Below, one piece after another: positions 40,353 through 49,710 of a DNA stretch of 64,000 bases (positions within the stretch are counted from its first letter, which is position 1; the number at the start of each line of letters is the position of its first letter). The notes beneath the pieces are model-generated. The model saw only the letters and a program-made list of their open reading frames with translations. It was not told where the DNA came from and did no database searches. The DNA is from Trinickia violacea. Lineage in GTDB: Bacteria > Pseudomonadota > Gammaproteobacteria > Burkholderiales > Burkholderiaceae. The DNA is taken from positions 3,224,001 through 3,288,000 of the forward strand of contig NZ_CP040077.1 in NCBI RefSeq assembly GCF_005280735.1. Reading direction: 5' to 3'. The position numbers and the translations under genes are program-made.

Positions 40353-42326
40353 TCAGGCCGCCGCGCCGGCGATATGGCCTTCGCGGATCGCCGCTTCCAG
40401 GAACCGCGGCGAATTGGCGTCGCCAACCACGCGCACATCGTGATGGCGCCCCGCCAACTCCACATGAAGCTCGCGGTTTGGCCGATTGTGGCTGACGAAC
40501 ACCACAGTGTCGGCCGGAACAAGCTCGGTGTCGGTCCTATCGTCGGTCAGGTGGGTCGGGCCGACGATGACGTTACGGCCCGTGACTCCGATCGCGCGGG
40601 TGCGAATCTTGAAACGGAAGGGCTTGCCCTGCATGCGGGTCAGGAACGGCTCGTTCATCAGCGCCAACTGGACCGCCGGTGCAAATTCCCGAAGCCGCGA
40701 GACATAGGTGACCGACAGCCCCTTGCTGATCAGATGCTCGGCCGCTGCCAATCCTTCGTAATGGCCAACGTCGTCGATCACTACGGCCGTCTTGCCGAGG
40801 TCTTCCGGCGGCGCCAGGAACAGTGCGGTCGACGAAATCACATGGCGCTGCTCGATGCCCTGTAGCGGCTGGCCCGGATGCGAGCCCTGGATGCCGTCCA
40901 TGCGCGGCGTCGAACCCGTGGCGAGAATCACCGCATCGGCATTGGAGGCGAGCACGTCGTCGGCGTCCGTGTAGGTGCTCAGTCGCACGTCGACGCCGAG
41001 ACGGTAGATCTCCGACTCGAGCCAGGTCAGGATGTCCCCGATGCCGTGTCGAGTGGGCGCCATTGCCGCAACGCGCAGCGAGCCGCCCAGGCGCGAGTCC
41101 GCCTCCGCCAGCGTGACATGGTGGCCCCGGGTCGCCGCGACCCGGGCCGCTTCCATGCCGGCCGGCCCGCCGCCGACCACCAACACCTTCTTTGGCGTGT
41201 CGACCTTGCTCAGTCGATGGTCGCCGCGCTCCAGCTCGTGACCGGTGCCCGCGTTGACGGCGCATTCCATACCCAGCCACAAGGCCCCTGCTCTTGCCAC
41301 GCACGCCTGGTTGCAGCCGATGCAGGGCCGTACCTGGTCAGCCTTTCCGGCCAGGCTCTTCGCGACGAGGTCGGGATCCGCGATCATGGCCCTCACGAGG
41401 CCGACCATGTCGGCTTCGCCAGCGCGAATCACCTGATCGATTTCTTCCAGCGTGCGGTAGCGGCCGATCACGATCGTCGGCGACTTGACCGCCTTGGCGA
41501 TCGGGACGCTCGTCGGCATTTCATAGCCCATGGGCTCGTGCATGCCGCCGACCATCTTGTTGAAGCTGTTGTAGTTGCCGACCGAGATGTTCACGTAGTC
41601 GATCAGGCCGCGCGCTTCGAGCATCTGCGCCACGCGCAGGTTTTCGTCGATGCCGAGGCCGCCGACCGTAAGGTCCGGCGCAACCCGTACGCCCACGACA
41701 AAACGCTTCGAGACAGCGCCGCGTATCGCAGTCAGCAATTCCATGATGAACCGGGCGCGGTTCTCAAAGCTGCCGCCGTATTCGTCTTCGCGCTTGTTGG
41801 TATTGGCCGAAAGGAATTGCGCGGGCAGATAGCCGTGTGCGCAATGCACGTCGACGCCGTCGAGGCCGCAGCGCTCCATGCGCAGCGCTGCATCGACGTA
41901 GGCCCCGATCACGGTGTCGATCATCATCTTCGTCATCGGCTGCGGCACGACGCCGACCTCTGGGCTGATCACGTCGGAGGGCGCCCAGGGCGGAGCACCG
42001 TCGGCCGGCACGATGTGGTGGCCGGCATGCCAGAGCTGCTGAAACAGCTTCATGCCATGCGGCGCCACAGCGTCGACGAGTTTGCGCATGCCGCCCTCGA
42101 TCGACGGCTCGAAAATGTTGAGGCAGAACGCGGAGCTCGGGTGCACCGATCCCACTTCGAGAATCGACAGCGCAGCGCCGCCGCGGGCGCGGGCCTCGTG
42201 GTAGGCAATCAGCGCATCGTTCATCGTGCCCTTGCCGATGACGGTGCCATGGGCCGGACGCACGATGCGATTCTTCAACTCGATCGCGCCGATGCGGATC
42301 GGCTTGTCGACATGGGTATAAGCCAA
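40353..42326 (-). CDS. FadH-like NADH:flavin oxidoreductase / dienoyl-CoA reductase
   Basis: 657 residues with three parts: an FMN TIM barrel (1-about 340, HCAHGYLPAQFLSANTNKRE and EYGGSFENR), a [4Fe-4S] cluster site (PCIGCNQACVARAG with a further Cys in GMECAVN), and an FAD/NAD domain (VLVVGGGPAGMEAARVAATR near 385-405). This is the layout of 2,4-dienoyl-CoA reductase, trimethylamine dehydrogenase and BaiCD/BaiH-like reductases. It would reduce a conjugated enone or dienoyl-CoA. It is the first gene of a leftward unit with DUF2889, divergent from the SDR gene at 42557. Confidence 0.92.
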   Translation of the reverse strand: MAYTHVDKPIRIGAIELKNRIVRPAHGTVIGKGTMNDALIAYHEARARGGAALSILEVGSVHPSSAFCLNIFEPSIEGGMRKLVDAVAPHGMKLFQQLWHAGHHIVPADGAPPWAPSDVISPEVGVVPQPMTKMMIDTVIGAYVDAALRMERCGLDGVDVHCAHGYLPAQFLSANTNKREDEYGGSFENRARFIMELLTAIRGAVSKRFVVGVRVAPDLTVGGLGIDENLRVAQMLEARGLIDYVNISVGNYNSFNKMVGGMHEPMGYEMPTSVPIAKAVKSPTIVIGRYRTLEEIDQVIRAGEADMVGLVRAMIADPDLVAKSLAGKADQVRPCIGCNQACVARAGALWLGMECAVNAGTGHELERGDHRLSKVDTPKKVLVVGGGPAGMEAARVAATRGHHVTLAEADSRLGGSLRVAAMAPTRHGIGDILTWLESEIYRLGVDVRLSTYTDADDVLASNADAVILATGSTPRMDGIQGSHPGQPLQGIEQRHVISSTALFLAPPEDLGKTAVVIDDVGHYEGLAAAEHLISKGLSVTYVSRLREFAPAVQLALMNEPFLTRMQGKPFRFKIRTRAIGVTGRNVIVGPTHLTDDRTDTELVPADTVVFVSHNRPNRELHVELAGRHHDVRVVGDANSPRFLEAAIREGHIAGAAA

Positions 42327-42556
42327 CGCTCGTCTCCTGTAGGTTGCGGTCTATGCGCCGTGTTCCGCCTGGCGCGGATTGGCGAACATCGCCACCGAAA
42401 CGATAGTTCGACGCCGCTCGAACGAATAGCCCAGCCCTTGTCTGGGCCCGCACTGTCACATGTTCTGCCGCGCATCGCCAACGCCGCACCCGCCCCGCGC
42501 CACCGAAAATCGTTTGAAATCAGACTTCGACAAACCGGCAGAAGGAGGCGAAACAC

Positions 42557-43327
42557 ATGGGCACATTGACAGGCAAGGTTGCGCTGGTCACCGGCGCAGC
42601 CAGGGGCATGGGCAAGGCGATCTCGCTCTTGTTCGCGCGCGAGGGCGCTCGAGTCGTAATTGCGGCACGGCGTCTCGAGGATGCGCAGCGCGTGGCGACT
42701 GAGATCGGCGATGCGGCCTTACCGGTGGTGTTGGACGTGACCGACCGGGCTGCCTGGGACCGTGCGGTCGCGGCCGTCGACGCGCGCTGGGGCCGGCTCG
42801 ACGTGCTGGTCAATTGCGCCGGCATCAGCGCATCGGCGAGTACCGAAGCGGTCACGGACGAGGCGTGGCATTGCCACATGCGGACCAACCTCGACGGCCC
42901 CTTCCACGGCTGCCGCGCCTGTCTCCCGCTGATGCGGCGCAGCGGCGGGCCGGGCAGCGTCATCAACGTCTCGTCGCTGTTCGGGCAGCGCCCGACGCCC
43001 GGCTTCGCCGCCTACTGCACTTCGAAAGCAGCGCTGACCTTTTTCACGAAAGTGTTCGCGCTCGAATGCGCCGCGGCGAAGCTGCCCATACGCGTCAACA
43101 GCGTGCATCCCGGCGGCACGGAGACAGACATGCTGGAGCAGGCGCTCGCCGCAACCGGCCTGCCGCGCGAGGAGGCCTACGCGTACTTCGCGCGTATCCA
43201 CCCGATGGGCCGCATGGGCAAGCCCGAGGAGGTCGCGGCCGCCTGCCTGTGGCTCGCGTCCGATGCCTCGAGCTTCACGACGGGCACCGAGATCAACGTC
43301 GACGGCGGCGCGCTGATCCGGCCTTGA
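42557..43327 (+). CDS. Short-chain dehydrogenase/reductase
   Basis: 256 residues. TGAARGMG at about 12-19, NCAG motif, Ser in INVSSLFGQRP and Tyr/Lys in FAAYCTSKAA, all standard for classical SDRs. AGAAGGAGG precedes the ATG. It diverges from the FadH-like reductase gene and is convergent with the AraC gene at 43443. The product of this gene probably oxidises or reduces a ring or side-chain hydroxyl in the cluster B pathway; the substrate cannot be told. Confidence 0.87.
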   Translation: MGTLTGKVALVTGAARGMGKAISLLFAREGARVVIAARRLEDAQRVATEIGDAALPVVLDVTDRAAWDRAVAAVDARWGRLDVLVNCAGISASASTEAVTDEAWHCHMRTNLDGPFHGCRACLPLMRRSGGPGSVINVSSLFGQRPTPGFAAYCTSKAALTFFTKVFALECAAAKLPIRVNSVHPGGTETDMLEQALAATGLPREEAYAYFARIHPMGRMGKPEEVAAACLWLASDASSFTTGTEINVDGGALIRP

Positions 43328-43442
43328 TGAAATCCTTGCCCGGCTCGCCGCCGCCACTGCCGTCGATGCGTTCGACGGCAATGTCATCAAGCGAGCGAGC
43401 CGGCGCAAGTTCTCCCTTCACTGAGGTACGCGTTGAGGCCAA

Positions 43443-44594
43443 TCACGCCATGAGTTCCTGGGCGTTCGTGTCGCCCGGTTCATCCATGGACGCAACGTCC
43501 GCAGGCTCCTGCAGCATCGAATCATCGCCGACAGTCGCGCGGACGGCCTTCCTGTCATGCAAGGACACAGCGCTCTTCCCGCCCGATTGACGAAATTCAC
43601 GCGGCGAGCATCCCCAGTAGTTCTTGAAAAGACGGCTGAAATGCGCAGACGTCTTGAATCCGTTCATGTAAGCAATCTCGGCGATCGTGTAATGGCGCGT
43701 GTCAAGCGCAAGCAGCCATTTGCCGGTTTGCTTCAGGCGTTCTTCCCACAGCAACTCGGAAAATGATGTGCCCTTCAATTTCAACAAGTAACAGAGATAG
43801 CGGGGAGAAATGCCGCAGGCACGTGCCACGATGGATGCCGACAGATCAGGGTTCGACACATGCAGCGTGATGTAGCCGATGATGTCTTCGAGGCGCTTCT
43901 CGCAAATATGCTTGCGCGTGTCGATCTGCACGCACGCTTGCTTGGCAACCTCTTCTGCCTCCTTCAGCAAGGTGCCTACCAGCATCTCGACGACGTGCCG
44001 TTCGAAGTATTGCCCTTGGTCGTTCAGCAGCGAGAGCAATGACGGCATGGCCAGACAGCGGTCCAACGGCATCGAAAGGCAATCCTTCAGCGGAACTCCA
44101 TCTGGAAAATGGCGAAGGACCAGATCGGGCGGCAACAGGATGGAGAAATATTCTGTCGGGCTCAGATCGTCGGCCAGGCTCTCCCAGCGAAATGGCACGT
44201 TGCACTTGCTGAACACGAATTGTCCGGCCTTGACCGTGAGCGTGGTGCCGCACTGTGTCAGCGAAAACGCCCCGGACTTCACGTACCGCAGGATCACGAT
44301 GTTTTCCCGGTTATCGCTGATGTGGTTCCACGATCGCCAAAAGGCATAACGGCGACGCGAAGCCAGCAACGTGATTGGATACGGCGACGACATGCCCCTC
44401 CGAGCCACCAGGTCGAACTTCTTGTCGCCGCTAAGACTTTCGATATCGCAGTCGTAGTACTCGTAACGCAGAGAGTTGACCCACGGGACACCTTGCGCGA
44501 CGAACGGTTTGGTCCAGGAAAAACCTTGCGAGTCGCCCTTGAGGGCTGCACTGCATACCGGCTCACAACTCGCTCCGGTCACTGACTCACTCAT
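43443..44594 (-). CDS. AraC-family transcriptional regulator (FeaR-like)
   Basis: 383 residues. An N-terminal beta-rich effector domain (AraC_binding_2-like, about 40-200) precedes a C-terminal AraC helix-turn-helix pair at about 235-335 (SNPDLSASIVARACGISPRY and MNGFKTSAHFSRLFKNYWG). A tail of about 45 residues after the DNA-binding domain is unusually long. Two GACACGTGT palindromes lie 38 and 76 bp upstream of its ATG, so the TetR protein at 37631 may control it. It probably activates neighbouring cluster B operons. Confidence 0.88.
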   Translation of the reverse strand: MSESVTGASCEPVCSAALKGDSQGFSWTKPFVAQGVPWVNSLRYEYYDCDIESLSGDKKFDLVARRGMSSPYPITLLASRRRYAFWRSWNHISDNRENIVILRYVKSGAFSLTQCGTTLTVKAGQFVFSKCNVPFRWESLADDLSPTEYFSILLPPDLVLRHFPDGVPLKDCLSMPLDRCLAMPSLLSLLNDQGQYFERHVVEMLVGTLLKEAEEVAKQACVQIDTRKHICEKRLEDIIGYITLHVSNPDLSASIVARACGISPRYLCYLLKLKGTSFSELLWEERLKQTGKWLLALDTRHYTIAEIAYMNGFKTSAHFSRLFKNYWGCSPREFRQSGGKSAVSLHDRKAVRATVGDDSMLQEPADVASMDEPGDTNAQELMA

Positions 44595-44937
44595 GGTGTC
44601 GTCTCCTTCATTTTTCCGATGTCGTCAAGGTTGACACGTGTCTCGTGTATAAGAATATGTATAGTTATATGACACGTGTTGCCAAATCATAGCGAGCGCT
44701 TCGCTCGAGTTCCAGTGGTTTCCCATAGTGGTTTTCCCACGGGACACGCGGGGTATTGACGGAGGCGGGAGAGCGCTGACCAAGGGTCAGATAACCGGCG
44801 CAGGGCGAGCGCCCGCGGTTGCACGGCCTCGAGGCCACCGTTTCGCAATCGTGTGAAGGAGTCGCCAGGCCGTCGTCGGGCGAGCTGGGCGCGCCCCGGC
44901 GCGCGCCCTCTTTCGTAGTAGGCTGTGACTATCGACT
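44595..44937. other. Intergenic region between AraC gene and SnoaL-like gene
   Basis: Besides the palindrome pair at 44633-44680 it carries two direct repeats, AGTGGTTTCCCA (44714-44725) and AGTGGTTTTCCCA (44727-44739). Such tandem sites may be activator binding sites. No gene seen. Confidence 0.45.
44633..44680. promoter_or_regulatory. Two GACACGTGT palindromes flanking an AT-rich promoter core of the AraC gene
   Basis: GACACGTGTC (perfect, 44633-44642) and GACACGTGTT (44671-44680), spaced exactly 38 bp apart, with an AT-rich stretch (TATAAGAATATGTATAG) between. This looks like a repressor pair around a promoter for the leftward AraC gene. The same 9-mer occurs upstream of the TetR gene at 37521. 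Confidence 0.6.
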
Positions 44938-45345
44938 TCAGGCCGTGATGGCGGCGGAAATAGCCGTGGTGTCCCAATAGACCGGCTTGATGCTTGAGAT
45001 CAGACCCTTATCGAATTCGGTGATCTCGGCAATCGGCATTGAGATCTTGCTTCCGGTGGACTTCGAGGTGCCGCTGAATTGGAGCACGCCCACCACGTAA
45101 CCGCCGCCGCTGGTGATGGCTTTGACCTCGATATTCAAGTCGTCCCAGTAGCCCATGACTTTGGCAACCAGTGTTTTCAATTCTTCGAAGCCGCGGTATT
45201 CGCCGCGGTAAGGCATGCCATCCGCTTCGTAGACGATGAGATTCTTCGAGACAAGTGTCTCGACAGCCGCCCAGTCGCTCGAAAAGACGGCGTCGTAGAA
45301 ACGCTTCATGACGGCGGCGTTTGCTTTGTCCAGTTCAGTGCTCAT
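44938..45345 (-). CDS. SnoaL-like (NTF2 superfamily) protein
   Basis: 135 residues. The pattern KRFYDAVFSSDWAAVETLVS, then VYEADGMPYRGEYRGFEELK is typical for SnoaL-like small barrels, which act as isomerases, cyclases or hydratases (delta5-3-ketosteroid isomerase shares the fold). It is the last gene of a leftward unit with the NmrA-like and amidohydrolase genes, 30 bp after the former. A role in isomerising a ketone intermediate is possible but unproven. Confidence 0.85.
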   Translation of the reverse strand: MSTELDKANAAVMKRFYDAVFSSDWAAVETLVSKNLIVYEADGMPYRGEYRGFEELKTLVAKVMGYWDDLNIEVKAITSGGGYVVGVLQFSGTSKSTGSKISMPIAEITEFDKGLISSIKPVYWDTTAISAAITA

Positions 45346-45375
45346 GAGGTAACTCCTTTCGATTGATCGACCCGA

Positions 45376-46281
45376 TCAGTCCCAGTTCTGGCTGCTCGCC
45401 CACGTGCGCATGTCCGTCAGCTCGATCGGGATGAGCTCGAGGGCCGCCTGCACGTCGGCTTGAAACGGTTTCTGCGGGGCTTCGTTGTTGAAGGTGTAGA
45501 AGCTGTCGAACCCGTCGACAAAGTCCTTGCGGGTGGAACCGGTAGTCGGCCCCCAAAGGTCGTAGAAGAGTTCGCCGAACTGCCGCGGCGTCACATAGTC
45601 GTAGCGAAGCGGACGACCCATCGCCTCGGAGATGATTTCGATCACCTCTTGCGTCGTCAGCCGCTGGGGGCCGCCGATCTGGATCTTTTGGCCGATCAGT
45701 TCGGGGCGTTTCAGCGCGGCGATCATGAATTTCGCGACGTCCTCGAGACAAATCCAGTCGGACGCGAGATCCGGCTTGTGCGCGTACCGATAAACGCCCT
45801 TCTGCAAATTGGGCTTGATCCAGTCTCCAAGCAGGTTATTCATGAACAGCGTCGGCCGGAACGTGGTCACCGGGAATCCGTAGCTGCGGAACAGCTCTTC
45901 CATGCCCAGCACCCCGTCGTAGGTCACCTGACCGACAGGTACATCAGGCGCCCACATGCTCGAATTCAGCACGAAGAGCTGGACCTTGGACCGCTTGACA
46001 GCCTCAGCCAGGTTGCGGCAGTGGCCTGCGAGCCGCGAGACGTCGCCCATGGAGGGCGCCTGAAACAACACAGCGTCGACGTCCGAGAGCGCCGCATCCA
46101 GCGACGCCGCACTGTCGTAATCCGCCTGGACGATCTCGGCGCCCAGCGCGGCCTCCTGCGCGAGCGAGTCCGGATTGCGACTCACCGCCTTCACCTTGTA
46201 GCCCTGATTCAAGGCCTCGCGGACTTGCGGCCGGCCCTGAAAGCCGGTCGCGCCAAATACGATGATCTTCTCTATATTCAT
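45376..46281 (-). CDS. NmrA-like atypical SDR
   Basis: 301 residues. The N-terminal Rossmann motif is IIVFGATGFQGRPQV at about 6-20 (GxxGxxG), typical of NmrA/atypical SDR proteins. The usual Tyr-x3-Lys active site is not obvious; YDGVLGMEELF occupies the region. Members act as NAD(P)H-binding reductases or redox sensors. It lies between the amidohydrolase (116 bp upstream) and the SnoaL-like gene (30 bp downstream). Function within the pathway is unknown. Confidence 0.83.
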   Translation of the reverse strand: MNIEKIIVFGATGFQGRPQVREALNQGYKVKAVSRNPDSLAQEAALGAEIVQADYDSAASLDAALSDVDAVLFQAPSMGDVSRLAGHCRNLAEAVKRSKVQLFVLNSSMWAPDVPVGQVTYDGVLGMEELFRSYGFPVTTFRPTLFMNNLLGDWIKPNLQKGVYRYAHKPDLASDWICLEDVAKFMIAALKRPELIGQKIQIGGPQRLTTQEVIEIISEAMGRPLRYDYVTPRQFGELFYDLWGPTTGSTRKDFVDGFDSFYTFNNEAPQKPFQADVQAALELIPIELTDMRTWASSQNWD

Positions 46282-46397
46282 TCACACTCCTTGGCATCTG
46301 AACAACATCCTCGCAATCGCCGGGGGCTCGAAGACACCGGAACGATGAAGGTCACAACGCATGATGTGGCGAGTCACATCCTTCGAGCCGCCCTCTC

Positions 46398-47642
46398 TCA
46401 ATCGCGATAGCGTTCCGGAATCGGGAAGCGGAACGCCTTGGCTGCATTGAGGCCAAGCAGCTTGGCGCGAGTCGTCTCCTTCAGCCCTTCGCCGAAGGTG
46501 CGCTCGATGGCCTCGGCCGAATGCGGCCACGACCCTTCGTGGTGCGGATAGTCGTTCGCCCACATGAAGTTGTCCTCGAGACCCAGCGGCTCCACGAGGC
46601 GCATCGCCGTATCGTCCTCTCCGAACGAGGCGAAACAGTTGCTGCGGTAGTACTCGCTCGGCAATTGCTTCAGCTTCGGACGGACCCAGAAGTGATGCTT
46701 CCGATACGCCTCGTCCATCTTGTGCATCATCCAGGGCACCCAGCCCGCGTCCGCTTCGATCGTGGCAACGCGCAGCTTCGGGAAGCGCTCGAACACGCCC
46801 GAGGAGCACATGCTCACGATCGGTTCGATTGTCGGCGCCAGGGCGTGAACGACGTAATTGATGATGGCGCCGCCGTTGCCGCGCGCCGCACGCGGGTCCT
46901 TGCCGGTCGCGACGTGGTAGGTGATCGTCAGGTCGGCATCCTGAATGGCGGCCCAGAGCGGGTCGAACACCGGCAGGTTGTAGTTGATGTGGGAAACGTC
47001 GTGCGCGCCCCAGATCGGCTTGCATGGCAGCGTCAGCAGGCGGAATCCCTTCTTCGCCACACGCTGCACCTCGCGTACCGCACCCTCGATGTCCGCCGTG
47101 CAGATCGCGGCCGCGGGGCTGCAACGATCGACGTAGGGGCCGCAGATTTCCCACGCCCAGTCGTTCCAGACGGCGCACTGCGCAGACACGAAATCGGTGT
47201 CGGTGGATGACCACATGAAAAGCGCCGGCCCGTTCGGGAAGATCACTTCACCCTCCACGCCATCCATCTCCTGATCGGCGATACGCTGCAGGCCGACGGC
47301 GCCCGAGCCCGGCGCGGACATGGTGTCCCCGCCGGCCCGCGAGCGCAGCAGGTCTTCACCTTCGAACTGGAAGTCGATGAGACGCTCCGGCCTTGCTCCT
47401 GGCATCACGACGTAGCGTTCGCCGTTCTCACGCTTCTCGACGCGCGGCAGGAGATCGTGCCACTTTGCATCGAGCCGATCGCGGAAGAGCGTCACCGGTG
47501 GGTTGAGGTGCGTATCGCAGGAAATCATGAAGTACTTCTTACTGTCTTCACGGCGGACGCCTTTTTGCCAATTCGCGGGCGGAGTCGATTTCAGACGCCA
47601 CTCGTTCTCGGGATTGACGACGATTTCGTGTGCTTGAACCAT
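46398..47642 (-). CDS. Amidohydrolase-family protein (ACMSD/LigW-like)
   Basis: 414 residues from the ATG at 47642 (AGGAG eleven bases before; the longer frame from 47855 is Arg/Ser-rich and unlikely). Metal-dependent TIM barrel of the amidohydrolase 2 family: SCDTHLNPP (in place of the usual DxHxH), the barrel His in TYHVATGKD, and the late Asp in FMWANDYPHHEGSWP. Family members decarboxylate or hydrolyse carboxylated or CoA-linked ring compounds. Similar proteins are common in terpenoid, steroid and phthalate-type clusters. It heads a leftward unit with NmrA-like and SnoaL-like genes. Confidence 0.87.
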   Translation of the reverse strand: MVQAHEIVVNPENEWRLKSTPPANWQKGVRREDSKKYFMISCDTHLNPPVTLFRDRLDAKWHDLLPRVEKRENGERYVVMPGARPERLIDFQFEGEDLLRSRAGGDTMSAPGSGAVGLQRIADQEMDGVEGEVIFPNGPALFMWSSTDTDFVSAQCAVWNDWAWEICGPYVDRCSPAAAICTADIEGAVREVQRVAKKGFRLLTLPCKPIWGAHDVSHINYNLPVFDPLWAAIQDADLTITYHVATGKDPRAARGNGGAIINYVVHALAPTIEPIVSMCSSGVFERFPKLRVATIEADAGWVPWMMHKMDEAYRKHHFWVRPKLKQLPSEYYRSNCFASFGEDDTAMRLVEPLGLEDNFMWANDYPHHEGSWPHSAEAIERTFGEGLKETTRAKLLGLNAAKAFRFPIPERYRD

Positions 47643-48011
47643 TTCTGAAAGGTCTCCTGTCAGGACGGGTACGATTTCCCTCGCCGAAGAATAGGTTGTG
47701 CGGCTGCGGCACCTTGTCTGTAGATGCTCGCAAGCTTGCCCTCTTCGTGCATTGGGCAGCCCCCTCCCGGGACGTCGAAATGCCGACTGTCGCCGGTTCA
47801 ATCCGAAGAGCCGATTCCCTTCGATCGCGACAACTCGCAGCGCCGCGCAAGACAAACCTCAGCCGGACCGAGCAGATAGATTGGAAACCCTGAACGCGAC
47901 TTGCGGACTTTCAATCCGGCGAGGTCGTTCGCCGTCCTCTCATGCCCCGGGCGGTGCGGCCCGATCCCGACTGCGGCCTGCCTGTCGCCACATCGTTTAG
48001 AGGAGAAGCCC
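47643..48011. other. Divergent promoter region between amidohydrolase and etf operons
   Basis: No gene recognised in either direction; frames here lack ribosome sites and family resemblance. It must hold the promoters of the leftward amidohydrolase unit and of the rightward etfBA unit. No GACACGTGT palindrome was found in it. Confidence 0.45.
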
Positions 48012-48761
48012 GTGAAAATTCTCGTTTCCGTCAAGCGTGTCGCGGACGCCAATGTCAAAGTTCGCGTCAAGTCCGACGGCAGCGGCGTCGACATTGCCAA
48101 CGTCAAGATGAGCATGAACCCCTTCGATGAAATCGCCGTCGAAGAAGCGGTTCGGCTAAAGGAAAAGGGCTTTGCGACCGAAGTCATCGCCGTGTCTTGC
48201 GGCGTGGCGCAGTGCCAGGAGACGTTGCGCACCGCGATGGCAATCGGCGCCGATCGCGCGGTCCTGGTCGAGACCGCCGGCGAGCTTCAGCCGCTGGCGG
48301 TGGCGAAGCTACTGAAAGCACTCGTTGATAAGGAGCAGCCGGCGCTCGTGATCCTTGGCAAACAGGCGATCGACGACGACTGCAATCAGACCGGGCAGAT
48401 GCTCGCCGCGCTGCTCGACCGGCCTCAAGCCACGTTTGCTTCGAAAGTCGAGCTAGCCGAGGGAACGGCCGCGGTCACTCGCGAAGTCGACGGCGGGCTC
48501 GAGAGGGTAAGGCTCATGCTGCCGGCCATCGTGACCACCGACCTTCGGCTGAACGAGCCGCGCTACGTAACGTTGCCCAACATCATGAAGGCCAAGAAGA
48601 AGCCGCTGGAAACGGTCACCCCGACCGACCTGGGCGTGGATATTGCGTCGCGTTTGCGAACGCTCAAGATCAGCGAGCCGCCCAAGCGCGCGGCCGGCGT
48701 GAAAGTCCCCGATGTGGCGACCCTCGTCGCCAAACTGAAGAACGAAGCCAAGGTAATCTGA
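48012..48761 (+). CDS. etfB: Electron transfer flavoprotein subunit beta
   Basis: 249 residues from a GTG at 48012, with AGGAG seven bases upstream; no ATG fits the conserved KILVSVKRV start. Contains the AMP-binding beta-subunit pattern (NPFDEIAVEEAVRLKEKG) and LGKQAIDDDCNQTGQMLAAL, the segment around the ETF-beta signature. It accepts electrons from acyl-CoA dehydrogenases and, with EtfA, passes them to ETF:quinone oxidoreductase. It is adjacent to etfA (2 bp gap) within the catabolic island, probably a dedicated copy for the dehydrogenases at 34954-37176. Confidence 0.96.
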   Translation: MKILVSVKRVADANVKVRVKSDGSGVDIANVKMSMNPFDEIAVEEAVRLKEKGFATEVIAVSCGVAQCQETLRTAMAIGADRAVLVETAGELQPLAVAKLLKALVDKEQPALVILGKQAIDDDCNQTGQMLAALLDRPQATFASKVELAEGTAAVTREVDGGLERVRLMLPAIVTTDLRLNEPRYVTLPNIMKAKKKPLETVTPTDLGVDIASRLRTLKISEPPKRAAGVKVPDVATLVAKLKNEAKVI

Positions 48762-48763
48762 CC

Positions 48764-49699
48764 ATGACCGCACTCGTCATTGCCGAACACGACCACAGCG
48801 GGCTCAAGGGCGATACGCTGAACACCGTCACCGCGGCCCAAGCGTGCGGCGGCGAGGTCCACGTGCTGATCACGGGCCACAACGCCGACGCTGCCGCCAA
48901 GGAGGCCGCACAGATCGCCGGTGTCACGAAGGTACTGCTGGCCGATGCGCCACAGCTGGCCGAGCAGCTGGCCGAAAACGTCGCCGCACAGGTGCTGGCT
49001 GTCGCCGCGGGATACAGCCACATCCTGTTCCCGTCCGCGGCCCGCGGCAAGAATGTCGCGCCGCGCGTGGCCGCCAAGCTCGATGTCGAGCAGGTCAGCG
49101 ACATCACGAAGGTCGTCGACCCCGACACCTTCGAGCGCCCGATCTACGCCGGCAACGCCATTGCAACGGTGCAGAGCACCCACCGGGTGAAGGTCGTTAC
49201 CGTGCGCACGACCGGCTTCGACGCCGCGCCGTCCACCGGCGCGAGCGCGGGTATCGAGAACGTGCCGGCAGTCAGCGACAGCGGCACGTCCTCCCTCATG
49301 GGAAGAGAGATCACGAAGAGCGATCGCCCCGAGCTCACTGCTGCAAGGATCGTCGTCTCCGGCGGCCGTGCGCTCGGCTCGGCTGAGAAGTTCAACGAGG
49401 TCCTCGCGCCGCTCGCCGACAAGCTCGGCGCCGCGATCGGCGCCAGCCGCGCCGCGGTTGACGCGGGTTACGCACCGAACGACTTCCAGGTGGGCCAGAC
49501 GGGCAAGATCGTGGCGCCGGATCTCTACATCGCCTGCGGCATCAGCGGCGCGATTCAGCATCTGGCCGGCATGAAGGACAGCAAGGTCATCGTCGCGATC
49601 AACAAGGACGCCGAGGCGCCGATCTTCGCTGTGGCCGACTACGGCCTCGAGGCCGACCTATTCTCGGCTATTCCGGAGCTGATCAGGTGCATCGGATGA
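48764..49699 (+). CDS. etfA: Electron transfer flavoprotein subunit alpha
   Basis: 311 residues. The C-terminal FAD domain has VSGGRALGSAEKF, VDAGYAPNDFQVGQTGKIV and GISGAIQHLAGMKDSKVIVA, diagnostic of EtfA. Partner of EtfB 2 bp upstream. It binds FAD and mediates electron transfer to the respiratory chain. A nitronate-monooxygenase-like gene follows directly, with a possible ATGA overlap at 49696, so the three genes form one operon. Confidence 0.96.
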   Translation: MTALVIAEHDHSGLKGDTLNTVTAAQACGGEVHVLITGHNADAAAKEAAQIAGVTKVLLADAPQLAEQLAENVAAQVLAVAAGYSHILFPSAARGKNVAPRVAAKLDVEQVSDITKVVDPDTFERPIYAGNAIATVQSTHRVKVVTVRTTGFDAAPSTGASAGIENVPAVSDSGTSSLMGREITKSDRPELTAARIVVSGGRALGSAEKFNEVLAPLADKLGAAIGASRAAVDAGYAPNDFQVGQTGKIVAPDLYIACGISGAIQHLAGMKDSKVIVAINKDAEAPIFAVADYGLEADLFSAIPELIRCIG

Positions 49700-49710
49700 G
49701 AGCCGCCCCG

